A DNA stretch of 24,098 nt, taken from assembly GCA_003640385.1 (NCBI GenBank), contig RCAB01000723.1:1-24098 (forward strand), read 5' to 3'. Shown in pieces: positions 10,401 to 21,427 of this stretch. The position numbers and the translations under genes are program-made. Numbering within the stretch: position 1 is the first letter of the stretch; every line of letters starts with the position of its first letter. The DNA is from Setaria digitata (Eukaryota > Nematoda > Chromadorea > Rhabditida > Setariidae). The notes under the pieces are model-generated. The model was not told the DNA's origin. It did no database searches and worked only from the letters and a program-made list of their open reading frames with translations.

Positions 10401-11273
10401 ATATATACACCTTCATCATACTTTTTTTTATTTGTATATTTTCAGTCTAAATGAATCTCAGATGGATACTTTACGCATATATGTCGTTCTTTTAACTGCA
10501 CTGCTACGGTTTTTCTTTTATCGTGCTCATTTGCAGTCATTCTTGGATCAGGCTGTGACTGCGCTTTCTAATATTCATCGTGAAAGTGGATGGATTAAAA
10601 CATCAGTGCTGCAAATGAAGGTAAGCCAAACTTTGGGGACTCTGAAGTTCCGAAAAAAGTAAAGCAAGTGATAGGAAATGACTTTTCAAGTCATGCATTT
10701 TCTTTTGTCATTTATTATATTTAATTATTTTTGCTGAGAGGCAAGAAAAAAAAAAAACCATTTTTATCTTCTTTTTAGGTACAGCGTTACTTTTACTTTT
10801 TCAATGTTGCTGCTTTACATTACTTTGTACCACCTCTCCTACCAGTGCTTTATTCTCTGATATTGAAAACAACATGTGAGTTTTGCATCAAACTTTCAGA
10901 TTATAAATCATTGATCCTTAAAGAATATAAATTGAAAAACGCAACAGAAAAACTTGAATTAAAGGATCTGAATTGCGAGTTTTCTTACTTTTGAATCGCA
11001 AATTATTTTTTCCTTAATTTTTCTTTTGCTAACATCTTTTTTTGTATTTATGTATAATTTTTGTATTTAGGTGGTATTTCATGGCTTGGAGCCAGCGAAG
11101 ATACTATTTATTCGCAGATGCTGCCTACAATTCCTGCAGGTTCTTTACGAGCACTACTGAATGCGAAAGTACATCGAGGATTATGGTCAATTCTCATTGT
11201 TGCATCACTTGGAACTAATGCAGCTTTTACCTTAATGGGCCTCGTATATGCTCATCGTTTGGAGTGGTCATAA
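7400..11273 (+). CDS. TMEM161: Transmembrane protein 161 homologue
   Basis: A multi-pass membrane protein of the TMEM161A/B family, whose biochemical role is not settled. Exons: 7400-7402 (Met only), 7638-7738, 8106-8204, 8289-8427, 8765-8869, 9027-9177, 9301-9505, 10067-10162, 10446-10620, 10779-10875, 11071-11273; all phases agree, giving 457 aa (human paralogues about 480). Matches by eye to human TMEM161B run end to end: the N-terminal hydrophobic segment ending [26 protein letters not shown] (246-250), [16 protein letters not shown] followed by HLQSFLDQA, and a final segment [14 protein letters not shown] see about nine hydrophobic segments, near residues 2-18, 104-126, 134-157, 170-189, 227-247, 270-288, 310-326, 360-385 and 428-452. 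The joined exon 7/8 region keeps the same length as human. It is head to head with atg-4. Confidence 0.93.
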
Positions 11274-12103
11274 TGAGAATGCTTTCGACATGAGCTTTTC
11301 TTCTACAAGAGTCTTTCGATATATGGTGTTAGAATGTAGCGTGCATTGTATTAACTGTAGAAATATCGTCAAGTTCTGTTATTTGTTCGCCTTGTGAGAT
11401 CATTTATTTTATTTATGGACGAAATTAATGAAGTAATTGTATCAAATATAGTTCAAGTTAGCAAATGTACAAAGATTCGCTTTTCTTAACCTTCTTAAGT
11501 TTTAACACACTATTTGCTCATTACTTTAATAAGTAATTTAATATTAATAGGATTTTCTCATATCTGTAACTTCTCGGAAGAGATTTTAAGAATTTTGCTT
11601 GTTTAATTTATTGGCTCTTTTTGCAGTCGAATATATTCACATTGACTTCCTATTGTTTTCATTGGAATTTTTAGTTAAAAGTAATGTTACTGATAGATTT
11701 TCGAATTGCTGATTGCTTGAGTACAGTAAGCTTATATCGTTAAGCATAACATCAGTTTTATCCATCCTATGAGATTGTAAAGATGTTACCAGCAGAGCTT
11801 GTCATGTTAAAAATAAGATAATTATGATATAGCTGAATAGAAAATATCTGTTGTTTGTTAGCAGTAATTTCGATGTAATGGATGATTATCCTGAGCCTAT
11901 CCTTTTGAATGAATTTCTAATATTATCCCGAAAATTATCTTCATTTTTTTCCTTCATTTTTGTTATGCCATCCAAGATTTTAAAATCATGCCATCTCCTA
12001 CTAAATCCTAGCATCTTTCGGAGATATAATGTCTTATTTATTATATTGTAAAGTTTAAAAATTAAGAATTTTTTGATTTTGACATTGAGATATTTTAATT
12101 TAT
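11274..12103 (+). other. TMEM161 3' UTR and spacer to eipr-1
   Basis: About 830 nt of AT-rich DNA between two genes on the same strand. No exon-like frame; the ORF at 11851-12051 has no coding character. No textbook AATAAA follows the TMEM161 stop closely. The spacing is longer than usual for a nematode operon, so co-transcription is possible but unsupported. Confidence 0.5.
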
Positions 12104-12111
12104 TATTTTAG
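12100..12111 (+). other. Likely trans-splice acceptor of eipr-1
   Basis: TTATTATTTTAG ends at 12111, 29 nt before the eipr-1 ATG at 12141, with no intervening ATG and no nearby donor that would make it a cis intron. Confidence 0.45.
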
Positions 12112-12140
12112 AGAATAGGAACTACGCTTTATAATTGGAA

Positions 12141-15100
12141 ATGACAGAGGCGCTTTCTTTGATGTATGGAATCGATTTGCCAACGCGAAGTATTGTTGGT
12201 CTTCCAGCGGAACAAGAAAGAACGTTATTTCTTGTTGGTACACTGTCATTGAAGCAGGATAATCAAGTAAATTTTGAGTCTTGGAAAAAACGAAATTTTT
12301 GGTAACAGAAATTATTGCTATTTTAAATAATTAAATAAAAATTGGTAGTAATAGCGATTAGTAATTATTTTACCATAACACTAAATAATGATATTAGGAT
12401 TGTATGTATGGTATGCCAGAAATTTTAATTCTGGTTTTTGCTTTAATGATTAATCTAACAATGATTCATGAGAGTTTTTTCATATTTTTTATGTAAAGTT
12501 TTTTTATTTGTTTCTTGCTAGACCTCGTGTTTAGGAATCTAGCGGAAGATTGTATTTTGTTTTAAGTTTTATGATTGATTTTTTGAGGTTTGTTTGTTGG
12601 AAGTCGATGATGACTGGCTTCAGATTACCAAGCGATCATTTAACCATCCGGCTGGTGAAATTTGGTACCTGTCGAGTTCACCTGTTGATTCAGGCATCAT
12701 TAGCACATGTTATCTAGCCTGTAAGTATGCACTTTTTCTAGAATCGGAATCCACAATGATCGTCTTGAAATCAGATAAAAGATTAATGTCTATGTCGTTA
12801 CTGACTATATAATATATAGCACTTTTACTGATGAAGTAAAGATACATTGTTTGAAAACAGAAAAAAAATTTGCATTTTGCCTTTTCCGGTAGAAAACATT
12901 TTTTTTCGGGGATGACATGGTACGTACTGGTGTTGGTTTGTGGAAAATGAATGCTGATGAATCGAATCTCATCAAGCTTGCTGAATATACTCCCCCTCCG
13001 AAAAGTGGACGTTGCATTTCGTAAGTTTGAATCTGTATGTATGAAAAAAAAAAAAAGAAAAACGTAGTTTTAGCTCTCATCAGATCACTGTAATCATTGT
13101 TACTCGTATTGTCACATCGCTCATTGTTACTCTTCTCAATCAAATTTTATGTATCATCAACAAACTGTTCATACTACAGTGATTAAACTAAAATGGTTTA
13201 AAGGAAATTATTTTTCCAGTGAAGTTAAAATTTCTCAAATTTAAACGTTTGAAGTAACATTTGAGTATTTTCAAAGTTATTAAAATCATATTTAATCATC
13301 AGCATACTTGAGCCACTCACCAATTCAGTTTTATGAAATAAATTTTTTCAAGCGCTGAATTCCATCCAAATGGAAGCAAAGTGGCCATCGCTGTTAATAA
13401 TTCTATGTTAATAGCTGATGTGGCTGACTCGCTGAAGGTTTATTTTTTCGTTTTTTTGTTTTTTTTAAATTATCTCTGTGATCATGTTAATCATGTTCGT
13501 TTCAACCTATTTTTCTTCTTAATAACCAGACCGCATCTTGGAACGTTTATCCATGAACATATTGAAGGAGGATGCGCTTTTTATGAAAAAAAAAAAAAAA
13601 AAAAAGTTCTTGCCTTATATTTCTACGTTTTTTAATTTCTACAAATTGCATACTTTACCTTCAAATTAATATTCCACTTGAAAATTGAAAATTTAGTGTG
13701 TGTGTGTGTGTTGATGTCGGTGGTTTTTGTGAATAAATTTTACATTTCACTGTTAACTATTACTTGTACGATTTCTTTGGTCCTAAGTATCTGAATAAAG
13801 AACGGCCTAGAAGTTTCGAGAAAGATTGGGGATGTTTTAACATTGAAAATGTTTTATTCGTAAATCAATGACATACTTAACTAATTCATATTAGTTAAAC
13901 AATTTCAGATAGAAAGCTCACTATTGATTGACTGTAAAACTCCAATAAGTGCATCAGTGTGGAATCCACACTCAAATGGAAAAACCTTAGCGATAGCTTA
14001 TGATACATCGGTGAAAGGGATTGATGTTTGTAGTCTGCAGTAAGTTTAGGAAGTTTTTTTTGGTTTATCTAACTTCATGGCAGAATAATCTCCTGGATAT
14101 CGGGATTCACTAATAAAATTAAAAAAAACTTTCATGTTTTACATATCTTTATAACATATGTTTATCTCGCAATACGTTTTAAAATTCACATTATTCCAGG
14201 GAAACGTTTTGTATTAGATATGCGAATTCACCTCGAGTCAGAAATTTGGATTTCAACCCTAACGTGCAGCATATTGTGGCAACTTGTGGTGATGATTTCA
14301 GAGTGGCATTGTGGGATATTCGAAAAGTAAATGTACCTGTGAAAATTTTACAAGATCATTCGCACTGGTATTAGTTTCCCTTTGAAATGATTGGTTTTAT
14401 TACATTTCTGTAATATTTTCCCTTGCTCCTCGCTATTTTTCACTGAACTATTGCTTTACCGTCACTAGAAACCAATATTTAGGTTTGTGTACCTTTTTCC
14501 ACCCCCCTCAAAAAAAAAAAAAAAAAAAAAGAAAAAGAATCTAAATATAATTTCTAAATATAATTTTAAGATTTCAAGATGACATTTTTGTCAGTGTTTC
14601 AGGGTATGGTGCGTCAAGTTCAACCCCATTCATGATCAGTTGTTGTTATCAGCAGGCAGTGATGCGAGATTGTTTCTCAATAGTTTAGAATCTCTCAGTT
14701 CGGAATCTGTCCATTCCCTTGCGCTGGTAGCAGATGAAAGCTATTCTTCACACGAAAAGTATTTTTTTTTTAGATTCGAACTAAACTTCTACCATTCCTC
14801 GACTACAACTGCGAAAATGGAAAAAAATTTTAAGTATCAAGTATGAATTTAATGTGTAGATTTCTAGATCTTTTTGGAATTTTCAGCACTATTTATAATG
14901 TCAGTTTTGCACTACCATAGATTTTCTCTGCACTTTCCTGTTTGTTAATCGCTCAAGAATCAGTTTTTGTTTCAGTAAATTGGGTGATGGAAGACTGGAA
15001 AAGATGGAAGAACATGAGGATTCGGTGTTCAGTTGTGCTTGGGCTGGTAACGATCCATGGGTTTTTGGTTCTGTTTCCTTTGATGGTAGAGTAATCGTTT

Positions 15101-15144
15101 CAAAAGTAAAACGACATCACAAATACGCCATATTGAGGCTATAG
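12141..15144 (+). CDS. eipr-1: EARP/GARP-interacting WD-repeat protein EIPR1 (TSSC1)
   Basis: EIPR1 is a WD40 propeller that binds the EARP and GARP tethering complexes and supports endosomal recycling and dense-core vesicle function. Exons: 12141-12266, 12588-12720, about 12909-13020, 13353-13437, 13909-14039, 14200-14367, 14603-14758, 14976-15144; about 359 aa against 387 in human. Family blocks: FLVGTLSLKQDNQ at the N-terminus, HPAGEIWYLSSSPVD, LDFNPN, CGDDFRVALWDIRK (about 225-238, a WD-type ending), HSHWVWCVKFNPIHDQLLL, then EEHEDSVFSCAWAGNDPW and SFDGRVIVSKV near the end. The acidic linker before the last blade is shorter than in human. All junctions agree in phase except exon 2 to exon 3, where the expected exon 3 start (12906-12909) is preceded by T8-CG instead of AG. 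Exon 3 itself aligns well (DDMVRTGVGLWKM), so the gene looks functional. Confidence 0.9.
13585..13711 (+). repeat. Poly(A) run and (TG)n in eipr-1 intron 4
   Basis: A run of about 20 A sits near 13585-13605 and a GT repeat of about eight units at 13696-13711. Both lie within the intron after exon 4 (ends 13437). Confidence 0.6.
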
Positions 15145-15290
15145 AATAATAGTCATATCAGGAAACTGTAGTTAATATGAATATGATATTTTATTATATT
15201 ATAATGTGGATTAGAATGTCATACAATCATGGAGTCTTGCACTTTATGAGCTAATCTTAAATTTTATACATTTCTTTTTTTTTTATTTTT

Positions 15291-15336
15291 CCTATTTCAG
15301 TCATTCTTTTTCTGGCCTCGGACTTGATTGTAAGTT
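15291..15336 (+). other. Possible 29-nt micro-exon past eipr-1
   Basis: CCTATTTCAG (ending 15300) and a donor GTAAGTT (from 15330) bracket 29 nt that are richer in G and C than the flanks. It could be an alternative 3' exon: a donor-like AAA|GTAAAA near 15105 in the last eipr-1 exon would join in phase and give a different eight-residue tail. The standard tail matches other EIPR1 proteins better. Confidence 0.2.
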
Positions 15337-15498
15337 CATTATTGTTTTGTTCTATTTCGAACTATTTCGAATTTATTGTAGCCCACTATTTGTTGTTTGC
15401 AATCCAGTTTATGATGTCATCAAATCGGAATCGATGATTTGCCACTTCTTTTATTGATAGCTTTAGGGCATATCTTTTATCGATATATAATTTAGGGA

Positions 15499-15504
15499 AA
15501 ATAA
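15499..15504 (+). terminator. AATAAA candidate poly(A) signal, eipr-1
   Basis: First AATAAA I find after the eipr-1 stop, about 355 nt downstream. A second lies near 15839. Choice between them is uncertain. Confidence 0.35.
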
Positions 15505-16697
15505 AGCGCGCTAATAGTCCAACAGTTAGAAGAAAATATGAAAACCGGAAGAAAATATCAGCTGATAAATGTTGAACGAAACTGAATATATGTATTATAA
15601 TAAATTTTATAATCTAATTGTAGTATTCCGTCTGCCATTTAACGAAAATACTGATCTCTTCCTAGAAGTACTCCTATCCTTTACATTTTTTTTTTTTATA
15701 AGAGAATATTTTATCGTGAAAATCATTTCAAACTTATTGATATTCCCATACTACCTGTTGTTGTAGTATTTTTGCAAATATCTGTCCTCCTCTAATTTGA
15801 TCAAATTATAAGATTTAATTTTAAATGATATTATTGTAATAAATGAAGCACATATTATGATATGGGAATAATTAATTTCGCCTGAAATTTTAAATCAGCA
15901 GTTTACAGTCTCATTTCCATTCTTTTTTTTTCTTTTTTCATAAGAGAATATTGTTTTAGAAAATGGAGTGGAATTTTAAAATAATCATCATCCACTGCTT
16001 GATTCAGTATTAACTTCGGTAACCATATGTTGTTTTCAAGAATTTTTTCTTCGCAAAATAAAAAACTGAGTTTTATCGCTTTTTAATCCTGCTAAAATTA
16101 GTTAGTGTTGTTAGTCTTAGTTGAAATTATTCTGATGCAAGAATCAACATAAGTCACTAGACGAAAATTCTTTGCGAGTGAAAGAAGATGGAAAATAAAT
16201 GGTGAGATTGCATTCTGAATTTGGTATGAATTGAGATAACCTTTTTAATTATTAGTTCAATTCATTTTTATCGCCTATCACTTGGTCTGAATATAATAAT
16301 TAATACTTGTGGAGATTATTATTGAAAATTCATAGAATCACTATATTTTCGGATATTTTTCTTTCTTTTGTCGATTAATATTGCGGTTATAAGACTAAGT
16401 CGAGAAAGATTTCACATGCTGACTTATACGTGTGCTTTTATGTGTGTGTGTGTTCACGTTTACGTGAAAGAAGAAATGCTGGACGTGGAGGTGAAACTTG
16501 AAATGTGAATGTTCATTACTTCCGTTAAAAAGAAAGAAAAAAAAACTGGAACAGCTCAATTTTTGCCAAGAAAAAAGAGCTAGAGCTAATAAAGATTAGA
16601 AATTGCTAATAACATTGAAGAAGTTTTCAGATTCCTCTTGACTATTTGATAAGGAAAATTTTGTGTAATTGAACCGATCGCAAATTACAGTGCTCAC
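15505..16697. other. Tail-to-tail intergenic stretch
   Basis: AT-rich DNA between the 3' ends of eipr-1 (plus) and the collagen (minus). The frame at 15569-15766 is low-complexity and lacks splice or homology support. A (TG)6 microsatellite sits at 16441-16453. I see no gene here. Confidence 0.6.
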
Positions 16698-16703
16698 TTT
16701 ATT
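16698..16703 (-). terminator. AATAAA poly(A) signal of the collagen gene
   Basis: The plus strand reads TTTATT, AATAAA on the transcript, 83 nt beyond the collagen stop codon (16786-16788), a normal nematode 3' UTR distance. Confidence 0.55.
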
Positions 16704-16785
16704 AACTCTTGAAGAAAGCAAGAAGTGGAAATGAGAAGGGAAGAGATTCGGAAACACTAATGGTTTCTTAAATTAGATAAATTAT

Positions 16786-19649
16786 CTAATAACCGGGAGC
16801 AAGTCGTGCTGGTGGACAATGATCGCAACTTCCTGGTGCACCCGGTTGACCTGCTTCACCTGGTGGTCCCGGTTGTCCAGCTGGACCTGGTGGGCCTGAA
16901 AATTTTCAAACTTGTTAATTAATAATTTGGTTTATTGAAATGAAACAATTTTGAATTGAGCTTAACGAAATTTCTCACTTTGAATGTCTGATAATTATGA
17001 AAGTGAATGAAATGATGAAAATAGCAATTGTATAAATATATTTTCAAACTTACCACGTGGTCCTGGTTCACCTGGTCCACCGAGTCCACCATTCTCACCA
17101 TCTCTACCTGGTGGACCAGGTCGACCAGGTTGTCCTGGTGCACCTGGTCGTCCAGGTAATCCTGGTGGTCCTGGTGGTGGTTGTTCTCCCGGAATAAGTT
17201 GTCCGGGTTCACCTGGTGGTCCACGTTGTCCAGGCTGTCCATTTTGGCCAGGGCTACCTGGTGGTCCTGGTGGGCCTTGAGGTCCTGGTGCACCATCTTC
17301 ACCATCTGAAAGAAGAAAGTTTTTTTTTTCAGTTCCCCTAAAAATGGTTAGTATAGCTTTTTTGAAATCCATCTTTAAATTATGGACAGGTGATAAATGT
17401 TTCGCAATTTCGAGCAGCATTTTGTTATCTTATGATTCTGTACTATTTACTTACTTGGTCCAGGACTTCCAGGTTGTCCATCAGGACCAGGTGGTCCCGG
17501 TGGTCCAGCAGGTCCAGGTGAAGCTTGACATGGACATTGCGGTGGTACTGGCAGCAAACGATCATGAAGATCCGCATCTGGACCTGGTGGTCCAGGTGCT
17601 CCCGGACCTTCACCTGGTGCACCATCTCGTCCCGGTGTACCGGGTGGTCCATCCGGTCCAGGTGGTCCCTGTTGACAGGTACAACATTGTGCTTCCGCTT
17701 GACGTGTGACACGAACCAGGAAGTCAAGTGGTTCACTACCACTTTGTGGTTCCATTTCCACCATCTCCTTCCACATATCACGTGAACGTGACTTGCAGTA
17801 TTCTACTTCACTCTGAAAAATTTTTAAAAATCAAAGTTGAAATTAAAGAAAGAAAAACTTTATTCTTTGAAGTATTTTTCGCCCTAAAAAGAAAAAATAA
17901 TGCAAAGCAATTTAAATACTCATTGTGTTATTAAGAAAAAAACCAAAGAGATGAAGTTTCTTCATATATTTAAAAGTTTGTGTACTTCAACGAAAATGAT
18001 TGCTATCTAATTTTGAAATGAAATAGAATTGGTATTATTTTTTTTTTTTTTGTTCAAATATCTCTAAGCGATATTCTTCATTCCAAAAATAATTTAAATG
18101 CTTTTATTAAAAAAAAAAAAAAAAAAAACAACTTTTGTACATACATATATGAAACTTTTAATCATTTGTCTTACCCGAAATGACTGATATTTAGCATAGA
18201 AAAAGAAATAAAACAGAATTATTGTACCGTCAAGTATCCTCCATTTTCATTGTTTTCTTTTTCCTGTTTTTTTTCCCCTCTTTTTGAATTTAAATAAACG
18301 ATTGTTCTACTAACTTGGACTTCTTTCTCTCTTTAAAATCGCTCAAAACTAGATTAACTTTCTTTCATTTATCATTTAAATTCGTTTTTTCCTTCCTTTT
18401 TTCCTGTTGCTGTTCTCAATTTTTTTTCTCACTTTTCTTTATTAAAACTTGTTTCAGCAAGAAGAATTTGTTGAAGTATAAAAGAAATGCAAAATCGACA
18501 AAAAAGTTGCCATATTTGCTTAAATTTTTTTCTTTTTTTTTTCTTTTGGATATTTCAATATTTTTTTTGTTTCATTTAGATTGAATGAAAAAAAAAGAAT
18601 GAAACGAATGGAATTTTCTTTCATAAAACATCATTTCATCTTTTTATTCAATCATCGAAAAAAAATTATTTTCTCAACATCTTTTTTTTTATTCTGCAAA
18701 GCAAAATTTCGCTTTTTCAAGAATCTTTTCAGGTCCAGTTGAATTTTTCTTCAGGCATTATCTAAGCATTTTCTAACTACTTGAAAAATTTAATCATTTA
18801 ATTCAATCGCAAAAAAAAAAAAGTCGTTTCTTATAAGCTTACATGAAAACGAAACTTAATTAATATTGGCAAAAATTTTTTTCTCAGATTTGCACAAATA
18901 TTTAAACATCCATAAATTAAAAAAAAAAAAATAAATAAAAAGAGAAATTTAATGCATGAAGTGAAATTTAAAAGTAATTTCATACCTATTCATTAATTTT
19001 GCTCAGCTAAAAAAGAGATGAATAATTGGAAAAAAGAAGGAAAAAATTTATACTTCAAAATATTTTTTTTTTTTCGTGACAAGAAAAAAAATCATCATTT
19101 TCTTAATAAAGAAGTGAAAAATCTCGAAAAAAAAAGGTGCAAATAGAAATAATAAATTTAAAAAAAAGGGAGTAAATTTCGGAGCAAATTTCCATTCTTT
19201 TTTTCTTCTTAAAATGGTAAGTAAATAAACAAATCAATAAACAAGGCGATAAATAAATAATAAACAAATGACAGAAAATTACAAATAAATAACAAATAAG
19301 TGAATGACAAACAAATTAGCAACAAAACCGATGAATAAATGAGTGAAGTAATTTCGAATTGAAAATAATTATTGATAAATGAGATGAATTTTTGGATAAT
19401 AAATCAAATTTCAGAATTAATTTCAGCTATTCTTTTTTTTTTTTGTTTTTTCAAAATTTTCATTTTCCTAATTTTTTTTTTTTTTTGCAAAAACAAAATG
19501 AAACAATTTATTACCTGAACGGTTGCTTGTAATGTTTGAACATAATAAAAAACCATTGGAAATGTGAAAATACATGCTGTTACGGCTACCGTTGAAAATA
19601 CAACAGCTGCAAAGGCAACCGAACGTAACGATGACTTATTCGCTGTCAT
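16786..19649 (-). CDS. Cuticle collagen
   Basis: A secreted structural protein of the nematode cuticle made by hypodermis. Exons in transcript order: 19649-19515, 17812-17455, 17305-17054, 16895-16786; phases agree, 284 aa, the usual size. Residues about 9-37 are a hydrophobic N-terminal anchor ([19 protein letters not shown] and on). A subtilisin-like processing site RVTR lies at 79-82, followed by the cysteine cluster CCTC (88-91). A short Gly-X-Y block starts at 94, is interrupted by [20 protein letters not shown], and is followed by a long Gly-X-Y domain with a break at [12 protein letters not shown]. The C-terminus is [13 protein letters not shown], very like many C. elegans cuticle collagens. 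Gene-level identity (which col, dpy, sqt or rol) cannot be settled by eye. Frames on the plus strand over the exons are shadows. Confidence 0.95.
17813..19514 (-). other. Large first intron of the collagen gene
   Basis: 1.7 kb of very AT-rich DNA dominated by A and T runs of 8-20. No exon, RNA or conserved motif is visible. The frame at 18315-18584 is lysine, phenylalanine and leucine from homopolymers. The donor is CAG|GTAATA and the acceptor AATTTTTCAG. Confidence 0.8.
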
Positions 19650-19690
19650 ATCCGCGTGAAACTAACGAAAACTATCCTATCAGTGGGTCG

Positions 19691-19722
19691 TTTTATAAGA
19701 AATGACAGGGTGGGATTTTATA
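19691..19722 (-). promoter_or_regulatory. Two TATA boxes of the collagen promoter
   Basis: On the minus strand TATAAAA occurs at 19697-19691 and at 19722-19716 (GGTATAAAATCC), 42-73 nt upstream of the start codon. The farther one has the better spacing if there is a short leader; a weak acceptor (GTTAG) lies about 12 nt before the ATG. Confidence 0.5.
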
Positions 19723-19806
19723 CCGCATAGAACCGGTCTGGACGGGATGGTGGAACGGAAGAAACACTTCGTTGTCCGTTCTGATAAAAACCCTACCTGA
19801 ATATTA

Positions 19807-20761
19807 TTATCATCTATGCATGCATTTCTCATAATGCATTATGATTGCTTTAGTTTGTAGGTGATAAGGTTGATAGGAATTAACACCAACTTATCATCAT
19901 TATGTTAATTTATGAACAGCATATTATGGTTAGGTGAACGAACATCTTACGATTTATTATGTTACGTTATTTTATCGTAATTATATTTGCTCCATACGAT
20001 AATGCTATTTATGAGAGCATTATTTTGTCATGCTTTTATTAATTGATCACCCTGGTGATAACAATATCAACCGATCATAAAATTACATATGTGTGCATGC
20101 ATTTCTCGTGCAACTTTCATTTGCTACGTTGCATTTTAAATGCAATATATAATTGTACTGATTACTTCTAATTTACATCACTAAAATTATCACAAATGAA
20201 TAAGTGATAAAATAGATTATTATCAGTTTCTCCAATGTAACGAAGGAGCAAAATAAAACCACTATTTAATAAAAATTCATATGATAATTGTATCATCGAA
20301 AATAGTCTGTCAATTTTATTTTCGGTTCCAATTTGCATTTCAGTTTTGATTTGAATTTATTCATTTTTTTAATTTAATGTATTTATTACTTAATCAGCTC
20401 CAAAAAAAAAAAAAAAAAAACCTTACATTTCATTTACATTTTTGATATAATTTTTCGTTTCTGATATTTACGGTAGTGTATGGGTGGAACAGTTGACAGA
20501 ATAATTATTATCGGCAATATTTGCAAATTTAACATATTGTAAACTGTTATCGGTTCAAATTTGTATTTGATTTTTCATTATCTATTAATTTACTTATTTC
20601 TTTGTTTTTCACTTCAATTTATCGAAACAAATTTTGTACATTTATTGGATAAACTTTTGAATTTATCCAAAAATTATCAGGTCAATTAATTTTTAAATTT
20701 CATCAAATTTACGCTTTTAATTTCATCATAACTCATTAGTGATGTGATCAGGTGTTTATCA
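19807..20761. promoter_or_regulatory. TGATAA (GATA-factor) site cluster upstream of collagen
   Basis: TGATAA or TTATCA occurs at 19807, 19862, 19891, 20056, 20187, 20205, 20220, 20282, 20674 and 20756: ten in 955 bp, where composition suggests about 1.5. TGATAG at 19871 and GATAG near the start codon add to this. GATA factors such as ELT-3 and ELT-1 drive hypodermal collagen genes in C. elegans; that role here is inferred. Confidence 0.4.
19817..20107. repeat. Duplicated 14-mer TGCATGCATTTCTC
   Basis: Exact copies at 19817-19830 and 20094-20107, 277 nt apart. The first is followed by the palindrome TAATGCATTA, the second, 21 nt on, by a 17-nt inverted repeat (20129-20145, arms TTGCATTT/AAATGCAA). 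Both lie in the collagen upstream region. Confidence 0.6.
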
Positions 20762-20793
20762 TAGGCATGGCTGAATTGAACTGGATTGAATGG

Positions 20794-20833
20794 ATGAATG
20801 AATGAATGAATGAATGAATGAATGAATGAATGA
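20794..20833 (+). repeat. (ATGA)10 microsatellite
   Basis: Ten perfect ATGA units. The minus-strand frame across it (Ser-Phe-Ile-His repeats) is a by-product of the repeat. Confidence 0.9.
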
Positions 20834-21427
20834 GTGATTCCATGAAGAAGAAAACTTGATTTCAATTCATCAAACATTCAAATATGTTTTTATGGATGAT
20901 AATTTGATTAAAAAAATTTTTTCCATACTTTGAAAACAAAACAACAAAAGATAAGAAAAGAAAGACAACGAACAATGGAATATTTGAAAAAAATAAAAAA
21001 AAAATGCAATAAAAAAAAATCATAAAAATTTCTCATTTTGAATTTCATATTTGCTTTAGTTAAAATAAATTTATCCGATTGAATAGGCTGGATGCTTTGT
21101 TTTAGTGAATTATAGTATCTTCAAACATAATTTTAATTAGTTTAATAAGAATAATTTTTTCTTTTGATGACAGAAAAAAAAAGAAAAAAAAAACATCCAA
21201 AAATAAATTTTATGAAAAAAAAACAGCATCTTTGAAAGTAAATTACAAGAAAAAAAACTTTGAAAAGTAAATTGCTGAAAAATTTTAACAAACATAGGAG
21301 GAAAAATGATTTTTTTTTGAATGTAAACTGCTTAAAGAGGAAGTAAAAATGGTGAAATATCATAAAAGGCAACTGTAAATGATTAATTTTATCATTTATA
21401 AATTCATCTAACTAAAAAGTGGCAGTG
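20834..21427. other. Non-coding stretch before the small membrane genes
   Basis: AT-rich, with A runs at 20990-21020 and 21170-21260. Minus-strand frames here are poly-Phe/Lys. No exon support. It probably holds upstream regulatory DNA of the gene at 21428. Confidence 0.6.

Noticed and set aside
11274..12141. TMEM161 and eipr-1 as an operon
   Set aside because: Same strand, but over 830 nt apart with an independent promoter possible; the sequence does not show SL2-type features I can recognise.
12805..13143. 112-residue minus-strand ORF
   Set aside because: Antisense to eipr-1 exon 3 and its introns, with poly-Phe; no splice logic or homology.
17054..17784. CACGTG at 17054-17059 and 17779-17784
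   Set aside because: Both fall in collagen exons, at Pro-Arg and Ser-Arg-Asp codons, so they are better explained by coding.
16919..17785. Several long frames on both strands over the collagen exons
   Set aside because: Shadows of the Gly-X-Y repeats: the period-9 coding repeat keeps other frames open (Asp-His-Gln or Val-Val repeats).
18315..18584. 89-residue ORF in the collagen intron
   Set aside because: Almost entirely Phe, Lys, Leu and Ser from A/T runs, inside a clear intron.
20686..20877. Minus-strand ORF with Ser-Phe-Ile-His repeats
   Set aside because: Produced by the (ATGA)10 microsatellite.
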